A stretch of DNA of 64,000 bases from Peribacillus simplex. Lineage in GTDB: Bacteria; Bacillota; Bacilli; Bacillales; DSM-1321. Below, piece after piece: positions 36,469 to 46,491 of the stretch (positions are counted from its first letter, which is position 1; the number at the start of each line of letters is the position of its first letter). Made by a program: the position numbers and the translations under genes. The stretch spans positions 1-64,000 of the forward strand of contig NZ_LNNH01000051.1 in NCBI RefSeq assembly GCF_001542915.1, in the 5' to 3' direction. The notes beneath the pieces are model-generated. The model was not told the DNA's origin. It did no database searches and saw only the letters and a program-made list of their open reading frames with translations.

Positions 36469-36777
36469 TTATGCCCGTTCTTCTTTTTTGGAATTATGAA
36501 GACGGATTCTATAAATCCCAAGAACAAGAGATGCGATGACCAAGGCTTCCCCCATAGGAAGAAACACCGCAAAGAAAGAAAGAAGGGTACATCCAAGTGC
36601 CATTACTGCATAAATGACCACATTTTTTAGCAAAGGTAACTTTTTGGCAAAACCTAACTGATAGACAAGGATGCACAATCCTAAGACCGTTAAATACAAA
36701 TACCACATTCCTGCTTCAGGATTCTCATCCACTCTGTACAATGCTGCAAAAAATGATAATCGCTCTTGGATATCCAA
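36469..36777 (-). CDS. ylaH: YlaH-like membrane protein
   Basis: The 102-residue protein has three predicted membrane helices (about 24-42, 48-70 and 73-90). The N-terminal block RLSFFAALYRVDENPEAGMW is the clearest YlaH signature. Function unknown. The start is a TTG with a perfect AGGAGGAG site. It follows typA by 22 bases, so it probably belongs to the typA transcript, as in B. subtilis. Confidence 0.88.
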   Translation of the reverse strand: MDIQERLSFFAALYRVDENPEAGMWYLYLTVLGLCILVYQLGFAKKLPLLKNVVIYAVMALGCTLLSFFAVFLPMGEALVIASLVLGIYRIRLHNSKKEERA

Positions 36778-36799
36778 TCTATTCTCCTCCTCTTGCTAT

Positions 36800-38647
36800 T
36801 TATTTTTCTTCAACAGCAACTTTTTTCCTTTTAGCCGCTCTTTCACGCTCGTTTTTATCAAGGATCTTTTTACGAAGGCGGATGGATTCCGGAGTTACCT
36901 CACAGTACTCATCATCGTTCAAGTATTCCAAAGCTTCCTCAAGAGACAGGATTCTCGGTTTTTTCATGGAAGAAGTTTGGTCTTTATTCGCTGAACGCAT
37001 ATTCGTCATTTGTTTCGCTTTAACGATATTTACAGTCAAATCGCTATCACGGTTATGTTCCCCGACGATCATGCCTTCATAAATATCCGTACCCGGCTCA
37101 ACGAAAATAACACCGCGGTCTTCTACTTGCATCGTACCATATTGTGTAGTTTTTCCTGATTCCATGGAAACAAGTACACCTTGACGTCTTCCGCCGACTT
37201 GGCCTTGTGCCATTGGCTGGTAGCTGTCAAACGAGTGGTTCATGATGCCATATCCGCGAGTGATCGTTAAGAACTCGGTTGAATAACCGATCAATCCGCG
37301 AGCTGGAATCGTGAACAGTAAACGGACTTGACCGCTTCCGCTATTGATCATATCCAACAATTCACCTTTACGTGCTCCCATGGATTCCATGATAGAACCT
37401 GTGTGTTCTTCAGGTACATCAATCTGAACGCGTTCAACCGGTTCACAACGGACACCATCAATCAAGCGAACGATAACTTCCGGTTTAGAAACTTGCAGCT
37501 CGTATCCTTCACGTCTCATGTTTTCAATCAAGATGGAAAGGTGAAGCTCTCCACGGCCTGAAACAACCCAAACATCCGGAGAATCGGTGTTTTCGACTCT
37601 TAAGCTGACGTCCGTTTGCAATTGGCTTTTCAAGCGCTCTTCGATTTTACGCGCTGTAACGAATTTCCCTTCGCGTCCTGCGAATGGGCTGTTATTGACA
37701 AGGAATGTCATTTGTAATGTTGGCTCGTCAATACGTAGGATTGGAAGCGCGTCAGGATGTTCGACCGGACAAACCGTTTCCCCTACGTTAATATCTTCCA
37801 TACCAGAAACGGCAATCAAGTCACCGGCAACAGCTTCTTGGATCTCAACTTTCTTCAAGCCGATATAACCAAAGATTTTCGTTACACGGAATTGTTTAAC
37901 CTTCCCATCAAGCTTCATTAATGAAACTTGCTGTCCTACATGCATTTTACCGCGGAATACACGGCCAACACCGATACGGCCTACATAATCATTATAGTCA
38001 AGTAAAGCCACTTGGAATTGAAGCGGTTCCTCTGAGTTATCGATTGGTGCAGGGATCGTTTCAACGATCGTTTCGAATAGTGGTGTCATGTCTTTTTCTT
38101 GTTTGGCAGGATCGGAATCCAAGCTTGCTGTACCAGCAATACCTGAAGTGAAGACAACCGGGAATTCCAACTGTTCTTCTTCGGCTCCCAATTCAATGAA
38201 TAAGTCGATTACTTCATCAACCACTTCATCTGGACGTGCAGAATCTTTATCGATTTTGTTCACGACAACGATTGGCGTGATTTTTTGCTCCAAAGCTTTT
38301 TTCAAAACAAAACGAGTTTGCGGCATGCAACCTTCATAGGCGTCAACGACAAGCAAAACGCCATCGACCATTTTCATGATCCGTTCCACTTCACCGCCGA
38401 AGTCGGCATGACCCGGTGTATCCAAAATGTTAATCCGTGTATCTTGGTATTGTACTGCTGTATTTTTCGCAAGAATCGTAATTCCGCGTTCTTTTTCAAT
38501 CGCATTAGAGTCCATCGCACGCTCTTCCACATGTTCGTTTTCACGGAAAGTACCAGATTGCTTAAGCAACTGATCCACTAACGTTGTTTTACCATGGTCA
38601 ACGTGGGCAATGATGGCTATATTACGAATATTTTCTCTTAATTTCAA
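36800..38647 (-). CDS. typA: Translational GTPase TypA/BipA
   Basis: The 615-residue protein is a ribosome-binding GTPase with the EF-G-like domain order. G1 is IAHVDHGKTTLVDQ near 12, switch II is DTPGHADFGGE near 75, G4 is NKIDK near 130, and the C-terminal TypA-specific domain ends TPESIRLRKKILDKNER. It acts in 50S assembly and stress adaptation, mainly in the cold. The start is the TTG at 38647, preceded by AGGAGTG, as in B. subtilis, where the protein begins KLRNDLRNIAIIAHVDHGKT. Confidence 0.96.
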   Translation of the reverse strand: MKLRENIRNIAIIAHVDHGKTTLVDQLLKQSGTFRENEHVEERAMDSNAIEKERGITILAKNTAVQYQDTRINILDTPGHADFGGEVERIMKMVDGVLLVVDAYEGCMPQTRFVLKKALEQKITPIVVVNKIDKDSARPDEVVDEVIDLFIELGAEEEQLEFPVVFTSGIAGTASLDSDPAKQEKDMTPLFETIVETIPAPIDNSEEPLQFQVALLDYNDYVGRIGVGRVFRGKMHVGQQVSLMKLDGKVKQFRVTKIFGYIGLKKVEIQEAVAGDLIAVSGMEDINVGETVCPVEHPDALPILRIDEPTLQMTFLVNNSPFAGREGKFVTARKIEERLKSQLQTDVSLRVENTDSPDVWVVSGRGELHLSILIENMRREGYELQVSKPEVIVRLIDGVRCEPVERVQIDVPEEHTGSIMESMGARKGELLDMINSGSGQVRLLFTIPARGLIGYSTEFLTITRGYGIMNHSFDSYQPMAQGQVGGRRQGVLVSMESGKTTQYGTMQVEDRGVIFVEPGTDIYEGMIVGEHNRDSDLTVNIVKAKQMTNMRSANKDQTSSMKKPRILSLEEALEYLNDDEYCEVTPESIRLRKKILDKNERERAAKRKKVAVEEK

Positions 38648-38770
38648 AAAATTCACTCCTAAAAAAGTTTGTGTATAACGTATCACTAGTATTAACTTAC
38701 ATATTATATCACAAACATACTAGAAACAAATACAGAAATTATGTACAATAGACATATTAGGGGTGATAGT

Positions 38771-38953
38771 ATGAATATTAAATGGAATTTCTTAATATTA
38801 GCGATATTGGCAACATCCAGTATTGGCTCCATCGGCATCTTCATTGCTGAAAAAAGCTTGATTGGGATATTGGCTGCAATCGTTGTCCTTTGCGGTTTAA
38901 TGGGGTTTGGATTCACTCAGAAGAAAAAATTACGCGAAGCAGGAAAGTTATAA
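38771..38953 (+). CDS. ylaF: Small two-helix membrane protein YlaF (DUF5325)
   Basis: This 60-residue protein has two membrane helices (about 5-24 and 28-47) and a basic tail TQKKKLREAGKL. It matches YlaF in size and place (divergent from typA). The ATG at 38771 has GGGGTGA upstream. Function unknown. Confidence 0.85.
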   Translation: MNIKWNFLILAILATSSIGSIGIFIAEKSLIGILAAIVVLCGLMGFGFTQKKKLREAGKL

Positions 38954-38957
38954 TATA

Positions 38958-38988
38958 AAAAACTCGCTGAAACAGCGAGTTTTTTTTG
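38958..38988 (+). terminator. Terminator of ylaF
   Basis: AACTCGCTG / CAGCGAGTT is followed by TTTTTTTG. Confidence 0.9.
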
Positions 38989-39017
38989 TTAATTATTACA
39001 ATAAGGCCAATCCGACA

Positions 39018-39821
39018 TCAAAGACCGGAGTTACCTGATAAGTATTTATCGAATACTTCTTTGTGCAGTCCCGGCTTGGAAACGAAAAGGGAATCACCTT
39101 CTATATAATTCAACTTGCCGCCCTTGATATTGCTTACTTCTCCGCCCACTTCCTCTATAAGTAACACTCCTCCGGCAAAATCCCATGGCATGAGCCTCAT
39201 CGTTATATAGGCATCAATCCTTCCAGCAGCCACGAAGGCAAGCTCCAATGCTGCCGAACCATACGAACGGGTTCCTCGTGCATCCCGGACGAGCGGCGCT
39301 AAAAGACGCGGGTCTATCCTGCGGTTTTCCGTCACCCAGCTTGCATTAATGGAAACTATGGACCTATTTACCGTTGCCGGCTCGAGCGAAGGAAGGCGTT
39401 GATCATCCATGTATGCTCCCTGTCCCTTGATCACATGATATAATTCATCACTAACGACGTCATAGACCATGCCGATTTTTCCGATGCCATCCACATAAAC
39501 CCCAAGAGAAATGGCAAAATCCCTCTGTTGATGAATGAAGTTCAATGTCCCGTCAATCGGGTCAATAATCCACACTGTCCCCTTTAAATCCTTTATATCA
39601 TTGCCCATTCCCTCTTCCCCAAAAATCCGGTGATCAGGGAAGACCTCACCAATCTTGTCGCAAAAAAACTTTTCGATCCCCTTATCCATATTTGTAACCA
39701 AATCATTAGGGTTCGTTTTCATTTCAATATCCAATTTGGTATTAAAGGAAGCCCTTAGCCTCGCTCCCGCTTCCTTCATCCATAATTTTGCATATGTATC
39801 CATTTCCTTTACCGATGCCAT
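39018..39821 (-). CDS. yktC: Inositol monophosphatase family protein YktC
   Basis: The 267-residue protein has the lithium-sensitive phosphatase fold. RIFGEEGMG near 67 and WIIDPIDGTLNFIHQQRDFA near 86 are metal motifs 1 and 2, and MPWDFAGGVLLIEEVGGEV near 216 is the third. B. subtilis YktC is reported to hydrolyse inositol-1-phosphate and may act on related sugar phosphates or nucleotides. The ATG has AGGACGGGGA upstream. The usual neighbours ykzI and yktB follow. Confidence 0.93.
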   Translation of the reverse strand: MASVKEMDTYAKLWMKEAGARLRASFNTKLDIEMKTNPNDLVTNMDKGIEKFFCDKIGEVFPDHRIFGEEGMGNDIKDLKGTVWIIDPIDGTLNFIHQQRDFAISLGVYVDGIGKIGMVYDVVSDELYHVIKGQGAYMDDQRLPSLEPATVNRSIVSINASWVTENRRIDPRLLAPLVRDARGTRSYGSAALELAFVAAGRIDAYITMRLMPWDFAGGVLLIEEVGGEVSNIKGGKLNYIEGDSLFVSKPGLHKEVFDKYLSGNSGL

Positions 39822-39989
39822 TATAATATCCCCGTCCTTTATGATCAGAAACTACATTAGAATGATCCTCCTATAAAGATTAAAGCAAATATAGTTTGTC
39901 TTCAAGTTTTTAACATCTTACATTTTTGATAATCCTAACGAAAGCAGGGAAACGTCGGGCGCCCCCATTTTTTAGTTTGGACTTCGAAT

Positions 39990-40031
39990 GAAAAACGGAC
40001 ACATTATTTTTTAAATAAAATAAGTGTCCGT
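39990..40031 (-). terminator. Terminator downstream of ykzI
   Basis: On the minus strand CGGACAC / GTGTCCG with an AT-rich loop is followed by TTTTTC. Confidence 0.65.
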
Positions 40032-40113
40032 TCATCTATAATGAAATTCCTTGTATTGAAATTGATTCATTTCCTTCAGTCATTCTCCTTCATGATCCTT
40101 GCGGACAAGCTTC

Positions 40114-40311
40114 TTACAATGCTTTTAACTTCAACAATTCCAACCGGATCCGTTCAAGCCTTTGCTTGCATTGTGACCGCATTTGATCATTCTCTTCACC
40201 AATCGCTTCAAAAAGGGTTGCTAATTCATAGTCCATTTCCATTCTTAACACTGCAGCTCTATGTCTTTCAACTTCTTTAGCCTTTAATGCTTGGTTCATG
40301 ACTTGTTTCAT
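40114..40311 (-). CDS. ykzI: YkzI-like small helical protein
   Basis: The 65-residue product is predicted to be all helix and amphipathic: MKQVMNQALKAKEVERHRAA at the start and QRLERIRLELLKLKAL at the end. It occupies the place of ykzI between yktC and yktB, and I assign it by position and size rather than by a remembered sequence. The ATG at 40311 is preferred over that at 40320, because GAAGGGAGA lies nine bases upstream. Function unknown. Confidence 0.75.
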   Translation of the reverse strand: MKQVMNQALKAKEVERHRAAVLRMEMDYELATLFEAIGEENDQMRSQCKQRLERIRLELLKLKAL

Positions 40312-40509
40312 AATTAACATTCTCCCTTCAATTAACCTAATTTTCTGAATTTATTTATAGTTTATCATATGTCTTCCTACAACAAATAGCAACTAATTTG
40401 TGTTTTAACCTAGAAGGAATTTTGCGGTGACGCCCCATAATCGTATTAATTAATTTTCACTTTTAATTATGCTACAATATGTGCAAATGACACAGTAGGA
40501 GAGATGATA

Positions 40510-41130
40510 ATGAATAGAGCAAGATTCACGGCAGATGATTTTAACGTTTTCACGATTGATGGATTGGAACAACGCATGGATGCTTTAAAAGATCGAATCC
40601 AACCAAAACTACAAGCTCTTGGCGAGCATTTTTCCCAACAGCTTTCCGTGATGACGGGGGATGAAATGTACCCTCATGTGGCAAAGCATGCTAGACGGAC
40701 TGTGAATCCTCCTAAAGATACATGGGTAGCTTTCGCTGCAAACAGCAGAGGATATAAAATGATGCCGCATTTTCAAATTGGGCTGTGGGAAACCCATATG
40801 TTCATTTGGTACGCCGTCATTTATGAAGCCCCGAATAAAATGGAAATCGGAAAGAAACTGGAGCAACAGGCGGACCGTTTGATCAAAAGCATTCCATCTC
40901 ATTATGTTTGGTCGATGGATCATACAAAACCTGATGTCATTCCTCATGAAGGTTTAGACATAGAAGATTTGAACTCTATGTTCCACCGGCTGCAAACTGT
41001 AAAGAAAGCTGAAATCCTATGCGGCATAAGAATTTCACGTGATGATGCCATTAAAATGAATGAAGATGATTTCATGAAGACCATTCAAGATGCGTTTGAA
41101 CATCTTTTACCCTTATATAAATTAAATTAA
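40510..41130 (+). CDS. yktB: YktB (UPF0637/DUF1054)
   Basis: The 206-residue soluble protein matches YktB: FTADDFNVFTIDGLEQRMDA, HVAKHARRTVNPPKDTWVAF and MMPHFQIGLWETHMFIWYAV are family landmarks. A structure of the family is known, but no activity. The ATG at 40510 has GGAGAG at a proper distance; an ATG six bases upstream lies inside that site. It is divergent from ykzI. Confidence 0.92.
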   Translation: MNRARFTADDFNVFTIDGLEQRMDALKDRIQPKLQALGEHFSQQLSVMTGDEMYPHVAKHARRTVNPPKDTWVAFAANSRGYKMMPHFQIGLWETHMFIWYAVIYEAPNKMEIGKKLEQQADRLIKSIPSHYVWSMDHTKPDVIPHEGLDIEDLNSMFHRLQTVKKAEILCGIRISRDDAIKMNEDDFMKTIQDAFEHLLPLYKLN

Positions 41131-41255
41131 ACACGATGAATCATCATTCGACATGGGATTATGGAACACTCGCCAATCTTGCTGCAAATGAAAAGGAGAG
41201 CGGTCGCTTGCTTCACCAGTCTGTATGCGAACCCGATGAAAAATGAGTTGAACTG

Positions 41256-41304
41256 CCCCGTAACTGTTAGGTACCAAACTAACAATTAAGGGGGTATTTT
41301 TTTT
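41256..41304 (+). terminator. Terminator after yktB
   Basis: CCCC-TAA-TGTTAG pairs with CTAACA-TTA-GGGG with small bulges; TATTTTTTTTA follows. It lies 125 bases beyond the yktB stop. Confidence 0.7.
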
Positions 41305-41412
41305 ATGCCCGCTTTGGAAAAGCAACAGTCTAAGCATTCATCTCCCTAGCCCAAACACACGGTCCTTGTTTGGCCTTACATAGCGGGCCGTAGGGTTATT
41401 CTCGAAAATCCA

Positions 41413-41450
41413 AAAGGGTTCCAAAATTTTTAATTCCGGAACCCTTTTTC
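41413..41450. terminator. Terminator of the trp operon
   Basis: AAAGGGTTCC pairs with GGAACCCTTT around an AT loop, with T-runs on both strands. It resembles the hairpins at 217-254 and 737-767. Confidence 0.82.
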
Positions 41451-41451
41451 T

Positions 41452-42231
41452 TTATTTTCGAACTAAATCTTTGCTCGCTTGTATCAGTTCATTAATTTGA
41501 TCTTGCTTACCTGATTCGAAGCATTCTATGATCTTGCTGCCGACAATGACCCCATCGCAGGACTTGATCGTATCCCGGACATGTTCTGGGGTCGAAATGC
41601 CAAAACCAGCAAGAACAGGAACGGGACTAAGCTCCTTCACCTTCTTGAGGTAGTCCCCCAGTTCACCTGCAAAAGTGTCACGGGTACCAGTGATGCCTTT
41701 GACTGTAACTGCATAAATAAAGCCCTCTGCCCCTGCTGTAATCTCTGTGATGCGCTCTTTCGAGGAGGTGAGTGTCACGAGCCTGATAAGCACGATTCCT
41801 GCCATTTTGATAGAGGAAAACACCGCTTCTTCTTCAATTGGCACATCCGGAATGATACATCCGGAAATTCCCGCACTAAGGCAATCTTCGGTAAATTCTT
41901 TAAGACCATAGGCCATGAGCGAATTGGAATAGCCCATTAAGATGATGGGGATCTTCACCTCATTTTTGATTTCCTTCACTTTTTTCAGTACATCCCTTAA
42001 AGTGGTGCCATTCTCCAAGGAACGGATGCCAGCCTGCTGGATGACCGGTCCATCCGCAACAGGGTCAGAGAATGGTATACCTAGCTCCACGGCTGTCGCT
42101 CCGCTATTTTCAAGGAAAAGAAGCTGGCTCTTCAAACGTTCTAGACCGCCATCGCCTGCCATTATATAAGGAATGAACGCTTTTTCCTGCTTAATCCTAC
42201 ATTCTTCAAGCGCCTTTGTTAATTTATTCAT
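41452..42231 (-). CDS. trpA: Tryptophan synthase alpha chain
   Basis: The 259-residue subunit splits indole-3-glycerol phosphate and passes indole to Trp[21 protein letters not shown] holds the N-terminal region, with [23 protein letters not shown] containing the catalytic glutamate and aspartate (about Glu47 and Asp58). [14 protein letters not shown] and GVIVGSKII close the barrel phosphate site. The ATG at 42231 has GGGGG eight bases upstream; a GTG at 42237 is too near it. It overlaps trpB by eight bases. Confidence 0.95.
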   Translation of the reverse strand: MNKLTKALEECRIKQEKAFIPYIMAGDGGLERLKSQLLFLENSGATAVELGIPFSDPVADGPVIQQAGIRSLENGTTLRDVLKKVKEIKNEVKIPIILMGYSNSLMAYGLKEFTEDCLSAGISGCIIPDVPIEEEAVFSSIKMAGIVLIRLVTLTSSKERITEITAGAEGFIYAVTVKGITGTRDTFAGELGDYLKKVKELSPVPVLAGFGISTPEHVRDTIKSCDGVIVGSKIIECFESGKQDQINELIQASKDLVRK

Positions 42232-43429
42232 GTTCACTGCCCCCTATTAACGATTGAACCGTTTCTACATCCTTATCGCCACGGCCAGATAAGCAAATCA
42301 CCAATCCTGTACCTTTACCCATTTCCTTGGCAAGTTTCAAACCATAGGAAATGGCATGTGAACTTTCCAAAGCAGGAATTATCCCTTCTTCCCTTGATAG
42401 CAGCATCAGCGCTTCCAAGGCTTCATCATCTGTAACAGAGGTATATTCCACTCGCTTGGTATCTTTTAGGAAACTATGTTCCGGACCCACTCCCGGATAA
42501 TCCAGCCCTGCTGAAATCGAATGCGCCTCCTGGATCTGCCCGTCTTCGTTCTGTAAAACATACATGAATGCACCGTGCAGCACACCTGGCTTCCCTTTCG
42601 TCAGGCTGGAAGCATGTAAATGTGTATCAAGTCCATGACCTGCCGCTTCCACTCCATATAATTCGACCGTTTCATCTTCAATGAACGGATAAAACATTCC
42701 CATCGCATTGCTGCCCCCGCCTATGCATGCGACTACGGCATCTGGCAGGGTGTGGTTTTCCTCCAAATATTGGCGCTTCGTTTCCTTGCCTATCACACTT
42801 TGAAAATCGCGAACAATTACCGGAAAAGGGTGCGGACCAAGAACGGACCCCATTATGTAATGGGTGTCGTCCACATTAGCTACCCAATAACGCAGGGCTT
42901 CATTAACTGCATCCTTCAGTGTCCCGCTTCCTTGTGATACGGATACGACCTTGGCGCCTAATAGCTCCATCCGAAACACATTCAGTTTCTGCCTCCTGAT
43001 ATCTTCTTCTCCCATGAAGATGATGCACTCCAGCTTCAGCAAAGCGCAAACTGTCGCAGTCGCCACTCCATGCTGCCCTGCACCCGTCTCGGCAATCACT
43101 TTTTTCTTGCCCATTTTCTGAGTCAGTAACGCCTGGCCGATCGTATTATTGATTTTGTGTGCTCCGGTATGGTTCAAGTCCTCACGCTTCAGATAAATAT
43201 CGGCACCGCCAGCCAGTTTCGTAAGATTCTCCGCATAATAGAGAGGAGTTTCGCGACCGATATACTGCTTCAAGTAATAGCTCAGCTGCTTTTGGAATTC
43301 GGGATCTTTTTTGGATCGATCATATACTTCCTCAAGTTCCGTTATCGCGGCCATTAACGTTTCCGGAACGAACCTGCCCCCGTAAGCTCCAAAATGCCCA
43401 GTTCGATCAGGCTGTGTATAAGTAGTCAT
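42224..43429 (-). CDS. trpB: Tryptophan synthase beta chain
   Basis: The 401-residue PLP enzyme condenses indole with serine. [22 protein letters not shown] near 75-96 contains the PLP lysine in [20 protein letters not shown] follows near 110, and [13 protein letters not shown] near 229 is the phosphate loop. It is the TrpB1 type that pairs with TrpA. It lies 4 bases after trpF. Confidence 0.97.
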   Translation of the reverse strand: MTTYTQPDRTGHFGAYGGRFVPETLMAAITELEEVYDRSKKDPEFQKQLSYYLKQYIGRETPLYYAENLTKLAGGADIYLKREDLNHTGAHKINNTIGQALLTQKMGKKKVIAETGAGQHGVATATVCALLKLECIIFMGEEDIRRQKLNVFRMELLGAKVVSVSQGSGTLKDAVNEALRYWVANVDDTHYIMGSVLGPHPFPVIVRDFQSVIGKETKRQYLEENHTLPDAVVACIGGGSNAMGMFYPFIEDETVELYGVEAAGHGLDTHLHASSLTKGKPGVLHGAFMYVLQNEDGQIQEAHSISAGLDYPGVGPEHSFLKDTKRVEYTSVTDDEALEALMLLSREEGIIPALESSHAISYGLKLAKEMGKGTGLVICLSGRGDKDVETVQSLIGGSEHE

Positions 43430-43433
43430 CTAT

Positions 43434-44048
43434 TCATTCCCCTTTTCCGGCTGTATATTTCGCCTCATTAATAAATGCTTTCATTTTCAGCGAATCTTTT
43501 AATCCATTTGTTTCAACTCCGCTTGCCACATCCACGGCGATTGGTGAAACGGCACTAATTGCGTTCCCCACATTTTCAGGAGTCAGACCGCCTGCAAGGA
43601 TCAGTTTCCTGCGAGGTAACATCGCTTCGCCGATCATATCCCAATCCAAAGTCAGACCCTTGCCAGAAGATCCCTTAGGAAGATCCACCAATAAAAATTC
43701 AGCTGGGTACTCCTGAAGCTTTTCAAGATCTGTTTCTGAGCGGATGGCAAAAGCCTTGATTACCGGGAGCGGCATCCTGCGAGCGAAGCTGGCCGACTCA
43801 TCGCCATGCAGCTGAATAAAATCCAACCCTGCCACTTCAGCAATCCTTATTACTTCTTGCTCGGTCTGGTTGGCAAACACTCCGACTTTTTTAACATGAC
43901 CCGGCAGCTTCAATCCGAATTCACCGACCAATTCAGGAGCTACTTTCCTGCTGCTTTCTGCAAAAATGAACCCAATTAAATCCGCTCCGTATTTTACGGC
44001 TTCTTGGGCAGCAGCCAATGTCTTTATCCCACATATTTTTACTAACAT
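43434..44048 (-). CDS. trpF: Phosphoribosylanthranilate isomerase
   Basis: The 204-residue TIM barrel enzyme catalyses the Amadori rearrangement of phosphoribosylanthranilate. VKICGIKTLAAAQEAVKYGADLIGFIF, in pieces, carries the catalytic cysteine near residue 5; FIQLHGDESASFARRM and LLVDLPKGSSGKGLTLDW follow, and ILAGGLTPENV holds the phosphate site. The ATG has AAGGAGA upstream. It stands alone here, not fused to trpC. Confidence 0.95.
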   Translation of the reverse strand: MLVKICGIKTLAAAQEAVKYGADLIGFIFAESSRKVAPELVGEFGLKLPGHVKKVGVFANQTEQEVIRIAEVAGLDFIQLHGDESASFARRMPLPVIKAFAIRSETDLEKLQEYPAEFLLVDLPKGSSGKGLTLDWDMIGEAMLPRRKLILAGGLTPENVGNAISAVSPIAVDVASGVETNGLKDSLKMKAFINEAKYTAGKGE

Positions 44049-44058
44049 AGCAATCTCC

Positions 44059-44835
44059 TTATAGGCTCATTTGCAGTTCTGCCATGGTATTGGGAAGATT
44101 CGCTGAGGTCATCAGTGTTTCGCCGACCAGAATCCCCACCGCACCAGCCTTCTTCACTCGCAATACGTCTTCTTTTGTCTTGATTCCACTTTCGCTGATG
44201 ATGAGGTGGCGCTTTGGATCAAGCCGTTTCGCCAATCGCTCCGTGACAGCCAAATCCACTTTGAATGTTTTCAAGTTCCGATTGTTGATCCCGATAAGTT
44301 CTGCATTCATTTCAAGAGCTCGTTCCAATTCAGCTTCATCATGAATTTCGGTTAACACATCCAGCCCTTTATTTTTTGCATATTGATATAACTCATGAAG
44401 CCGATCTTGGGAAAGTGCTGCCACAATTAATAGAATGATGGTCGCACCAGCCCGATAGGCACGATCGATCTGAATCTCATCGATGATGAAATCTTTGCAC
44501 AGCCTTGGAATTTTTATGGCTTCGCTCACCGACCTTAAATCCGCGATCGACCCTTTGAAGAATGCTTCATCCGTTAATACGGATATCGCTGCCGCACCGC
44601 CACTTTCATAGGACAGCGCCTGCTCGATCGGATTTACATCCATCTTAATATTCCCTTTCGAAGGGGAGGCCCGTTTGATTTCGGCAATGACAGCGATGGT
44701 CTTCGCAGTTTTCAACGTTTGCACGAGAGACGGCCTGACCACGTCGATCATGACTGATTCATCTAAACCTGTTTCCTTTAATTTTGCGACTTCGACTTTT
44801 TTCTGTTCGATGATTTCCGTTAAGATATTTTCCAT
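44059..44835 (-). CDS. trpC: Indole-3-glycerol phosphate synthase
   Basis: The 258-residue TIM barrel enzyme closes the indole ring. VIAEIKRASPSKGNI near 49 carries the catalytic lysine of the family; LCKDFIIDEIQIDRAYRAGA near 111, LIGINNRNLKTFKVDL near 178 and ISESGIKTKEDV near 209 are the other landmarks. Its ATG overlaps the trpD stop (TAATG), which implies translational coupling. Confidence 0.96.
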   Translation of the reverse strand: MENILTEIIEQKKVEVAKLKETGLDESVMIDVVRPSLVQTLKTAKTIAVIAEIKRASPSKGNIKMDVNPIEQALSYESGGAAAISVLTDEAFFKGSIADLRSVSEAIKIPRLCKDFIIDEIQIDRAYRAGATIILLIVAALSQDRLHELYQYAKNKGLDVLTEIHDEAELERALEMNAELIGINNRNLKTFKVDLAVTERLAKRLDPKRHLIISESGIKTKEDVLRVKKAGAVGILVGETLMTSANLPNTMAELQMSL

Positions 44836-45857
44836 TACAAGACCACCTTATTTCTATTGCCGTAAGCAATCAAATTTTCCAATTTCGAAAGAGCGGAGCC
44901 ACTATCCAGGCTTTCCTTGGCCAAGGAAATTCCTTTCTTGATCGTTGCTGCCGTGCCATGTGCGTATAAACCCAGGCCGGCATTCAATAAAACGGTATCA
45001 CGGTAGGCCCCTTTTTCCCCTTTCAACAAGCGCAGCATGATATCGGCATTCTGTTTGGCATCGCCGCCCCTGATCTTTTCGTTATCGTATACGGGCAGAT
45101 CCACCTCCTCGGGATGAAGGGTAAACGGAATGATATCCCCTCGCTCCAACAGCACGAGCGAATTCTCTCCCTGAAGACTTGCTTCATCCATGAATCCGGC
45201 GCCATTTATGACAATAGCGCGTGTTCTGCCTAATTTATGGAGCACATCTGCAAATAGCTCGAGCATATCGCGACGATTGATCCCCAATAATTGGGTTTCA
45301 AGTTGGACTGGATTGGTCAAGGGCCCGATTAGATTGAAGATTGTCGGGATTTTCAATTCTTTTCGCACTTTCATGATCCGTGCAATATTAGGGTGGACGG
45401 ATGGAGCGAACAGAAACGCTATCCCGTTTTCCTCCAACACCTCCTTCAGCATCTCAGGCTCCAAGGACAAATTAACTCCCAGCTCTTCCAGTACATCCGC
45501 ACTGCCCGTTCTGCTTGAAATGCTGCGGTTGCCATGTTTGGCAACCTTGACTCCTGCTCCAGCAATTACGAAGGCCGATGCCGTACTTATATTGAAGCTT
45601 TTAGACCCATCCCCCCCAGTACCGCAATTATCCATTACATTAGCCGAGCTTGTTTGGACGCTCCTTGCTTCCTTTCTCATGACTTTAACAAGGCTTGCTA
45701 TTTCTCCTGCCGTTTCCCCTTTCGCTTTCAGGGCAATGATGAAAGCTGCCATTTCGCTTTCGGTGATATCTTTAGAAAATAACGCTTGGGCTGCTCTGCT
45801 CATCTCATCTTCCGTCAATGTCTGACGCTCTGCTAACTTTGCTAAATATTCCTTCAC
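44835..45857 (-). CDS. trpD: Anthranilate phosphoribosyltransferase
   Basis: The 340-residue enzyme adds phosphoribose to anthranilate. [21 protein letters not shown] near 79 is the PRPP and metal site, [21 protein letters not shown] near 106 binds anthranilate, and [11 protein letters not shown] near 150 follows. The start is the GTG at 45857, with GGGGGAG upstream; the open frame extends back into trpG without similarity. It lies 28 bases after trpG and is not fused to it. Confidence 0.95.
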   Translation of the reverse strand: MKEYLAKLAERQTLTEDEMSRAAQALFSKDITESEMAAFIIALKAKGETAGEIASLVKVMRKEARSVQTSSANVMDNCGTGGDGSKSFNISTASAFVIAGAGVKVAKHGNRSISSRTGSADVLEELGVNLSLEPEMLKEVLEENGIAFLFAPSVHPNIARIMKVRKELKIPTIFNLIGPLTNPVQLETQLLGINRRDMLELFADVLHKLGRTRAIVINGAGFMDEASLQGENSLVLLERGDIIPFTLHPEEVDLPVYDNEKIRGGDAKQNADIMLRLLKGEKGAYRDTVLLNAGLGLYAHGTAATIKKGISLAKESLDSGSALSKLENLIAYGNRNKVVL

Positions 45858-45885
45858 CGCTAACTCCCCCAGTCGTTTTTTGAAT

Positions 45886-46491
45886 TTATAAAATGGATTG
45901 TTTCTTTTCCAACTGAAAATTCCCGGCAATCTCGTAAAATTCATGCAATAATTCCTTGCCGATTTTCGTCCCGATGGACTCAGGATGGAACTGCAGACCG
46001 TATAATGGGAACTCATCATGCTGCAATGCCATGACCTCCCCATCATCCAGTGCTGCTGCCGTAACGTTCAATTCTTTTGGCAGGCTTCCTCTCTCCACCA
46101 CTAGGGAGTGGTAACGCATGACCGGAAAATGCACATCCTGATTGGCAAATACCCCTGATCCATCATGCTCGATAACCGATGTTTTCCCGTGCATGATATG
46201 TTGTGCCCCAACCACATTCGCACCAAAAGCTGCACCAATCGCCTGGTGCCCGAGACAAATACCCAAAAGCGGAACCTTCTTATAAAAATGAAGGATGATT
46301 TCGATGCTGATACCTGCATCTTCCGGCCGTCCAGGGCCAGGGGAAATAACGATTGCCATTGGGTTCAGTTCCTCGATTTCGGCTATGGTTATTTCGTCAT
46401 TCCTTTTTACGATGATGTCTTTCTCCACTTCCCCTAAATATTGATAAAGGTTATAGGTGAACGAGTCGTAGTTATCAATTAGTAAAATCAT
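45886..46491 (-). CDS. trpG: Anthranilate synthase glutamine amidotransferase subunit
   Basis: The 201-residue class I amidotransferase supplies ammonia to TrpE. The nucleophile is Cys79 in [12 protein letters not shown], and the His-Glu pair is in [13 protein letters not shown] near 167. [20 protein letters not shown] is the usual start. It overlaps trpE by four bases (ATGA). In B. subtilis trpG/pabA sits in the folate operon and serves both pathways; here it lies inside trp, so a separate pabA may or may not exist. Confidence 0.94.
   Translation of the reverse strand: MILLIDNYDSFTYNLYQYLGEVEKDIIVKRNDEITIAEIEELNPMAIVISPGPGRPEDAGISIEIILHFYKKVPLLGICLGHQAIGAAFGANVVGAQHIMHGKTSVIEHDGSGVFANQDVHFPVMRYHSLVVERGSLPKELNVTAAALDDGEVMALQHDEFPLYGLQFHPESIGTKIGKELLHEFYEIAGNFQLEKKQSIL

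Larger units (their letters stand above)
41131..41451. other. Boundary between yktB and the trp operon
   Basis: No gene is supported. The region holds the yktB terminator (41256-41304) and the shared hairpin after trpA (41413-41450). This is the left junction of the trp operon insertion into the yktB-yktA pair. Confidence 0.55.

Noticed and set aside
41299-41349. Tiny frame starting at the ATG after AAGGGGG near 41290
   Set aside because: The apparent ribosome site is the 3' arm of the yktB terminator hairpin, and the frame has only about 14 codons.
45886-46046. Long N-terminal extension of trpD over trpG
   Set aside because: The open frame is only a shadow of trpG; family similarity begins at the GTG at 45857.
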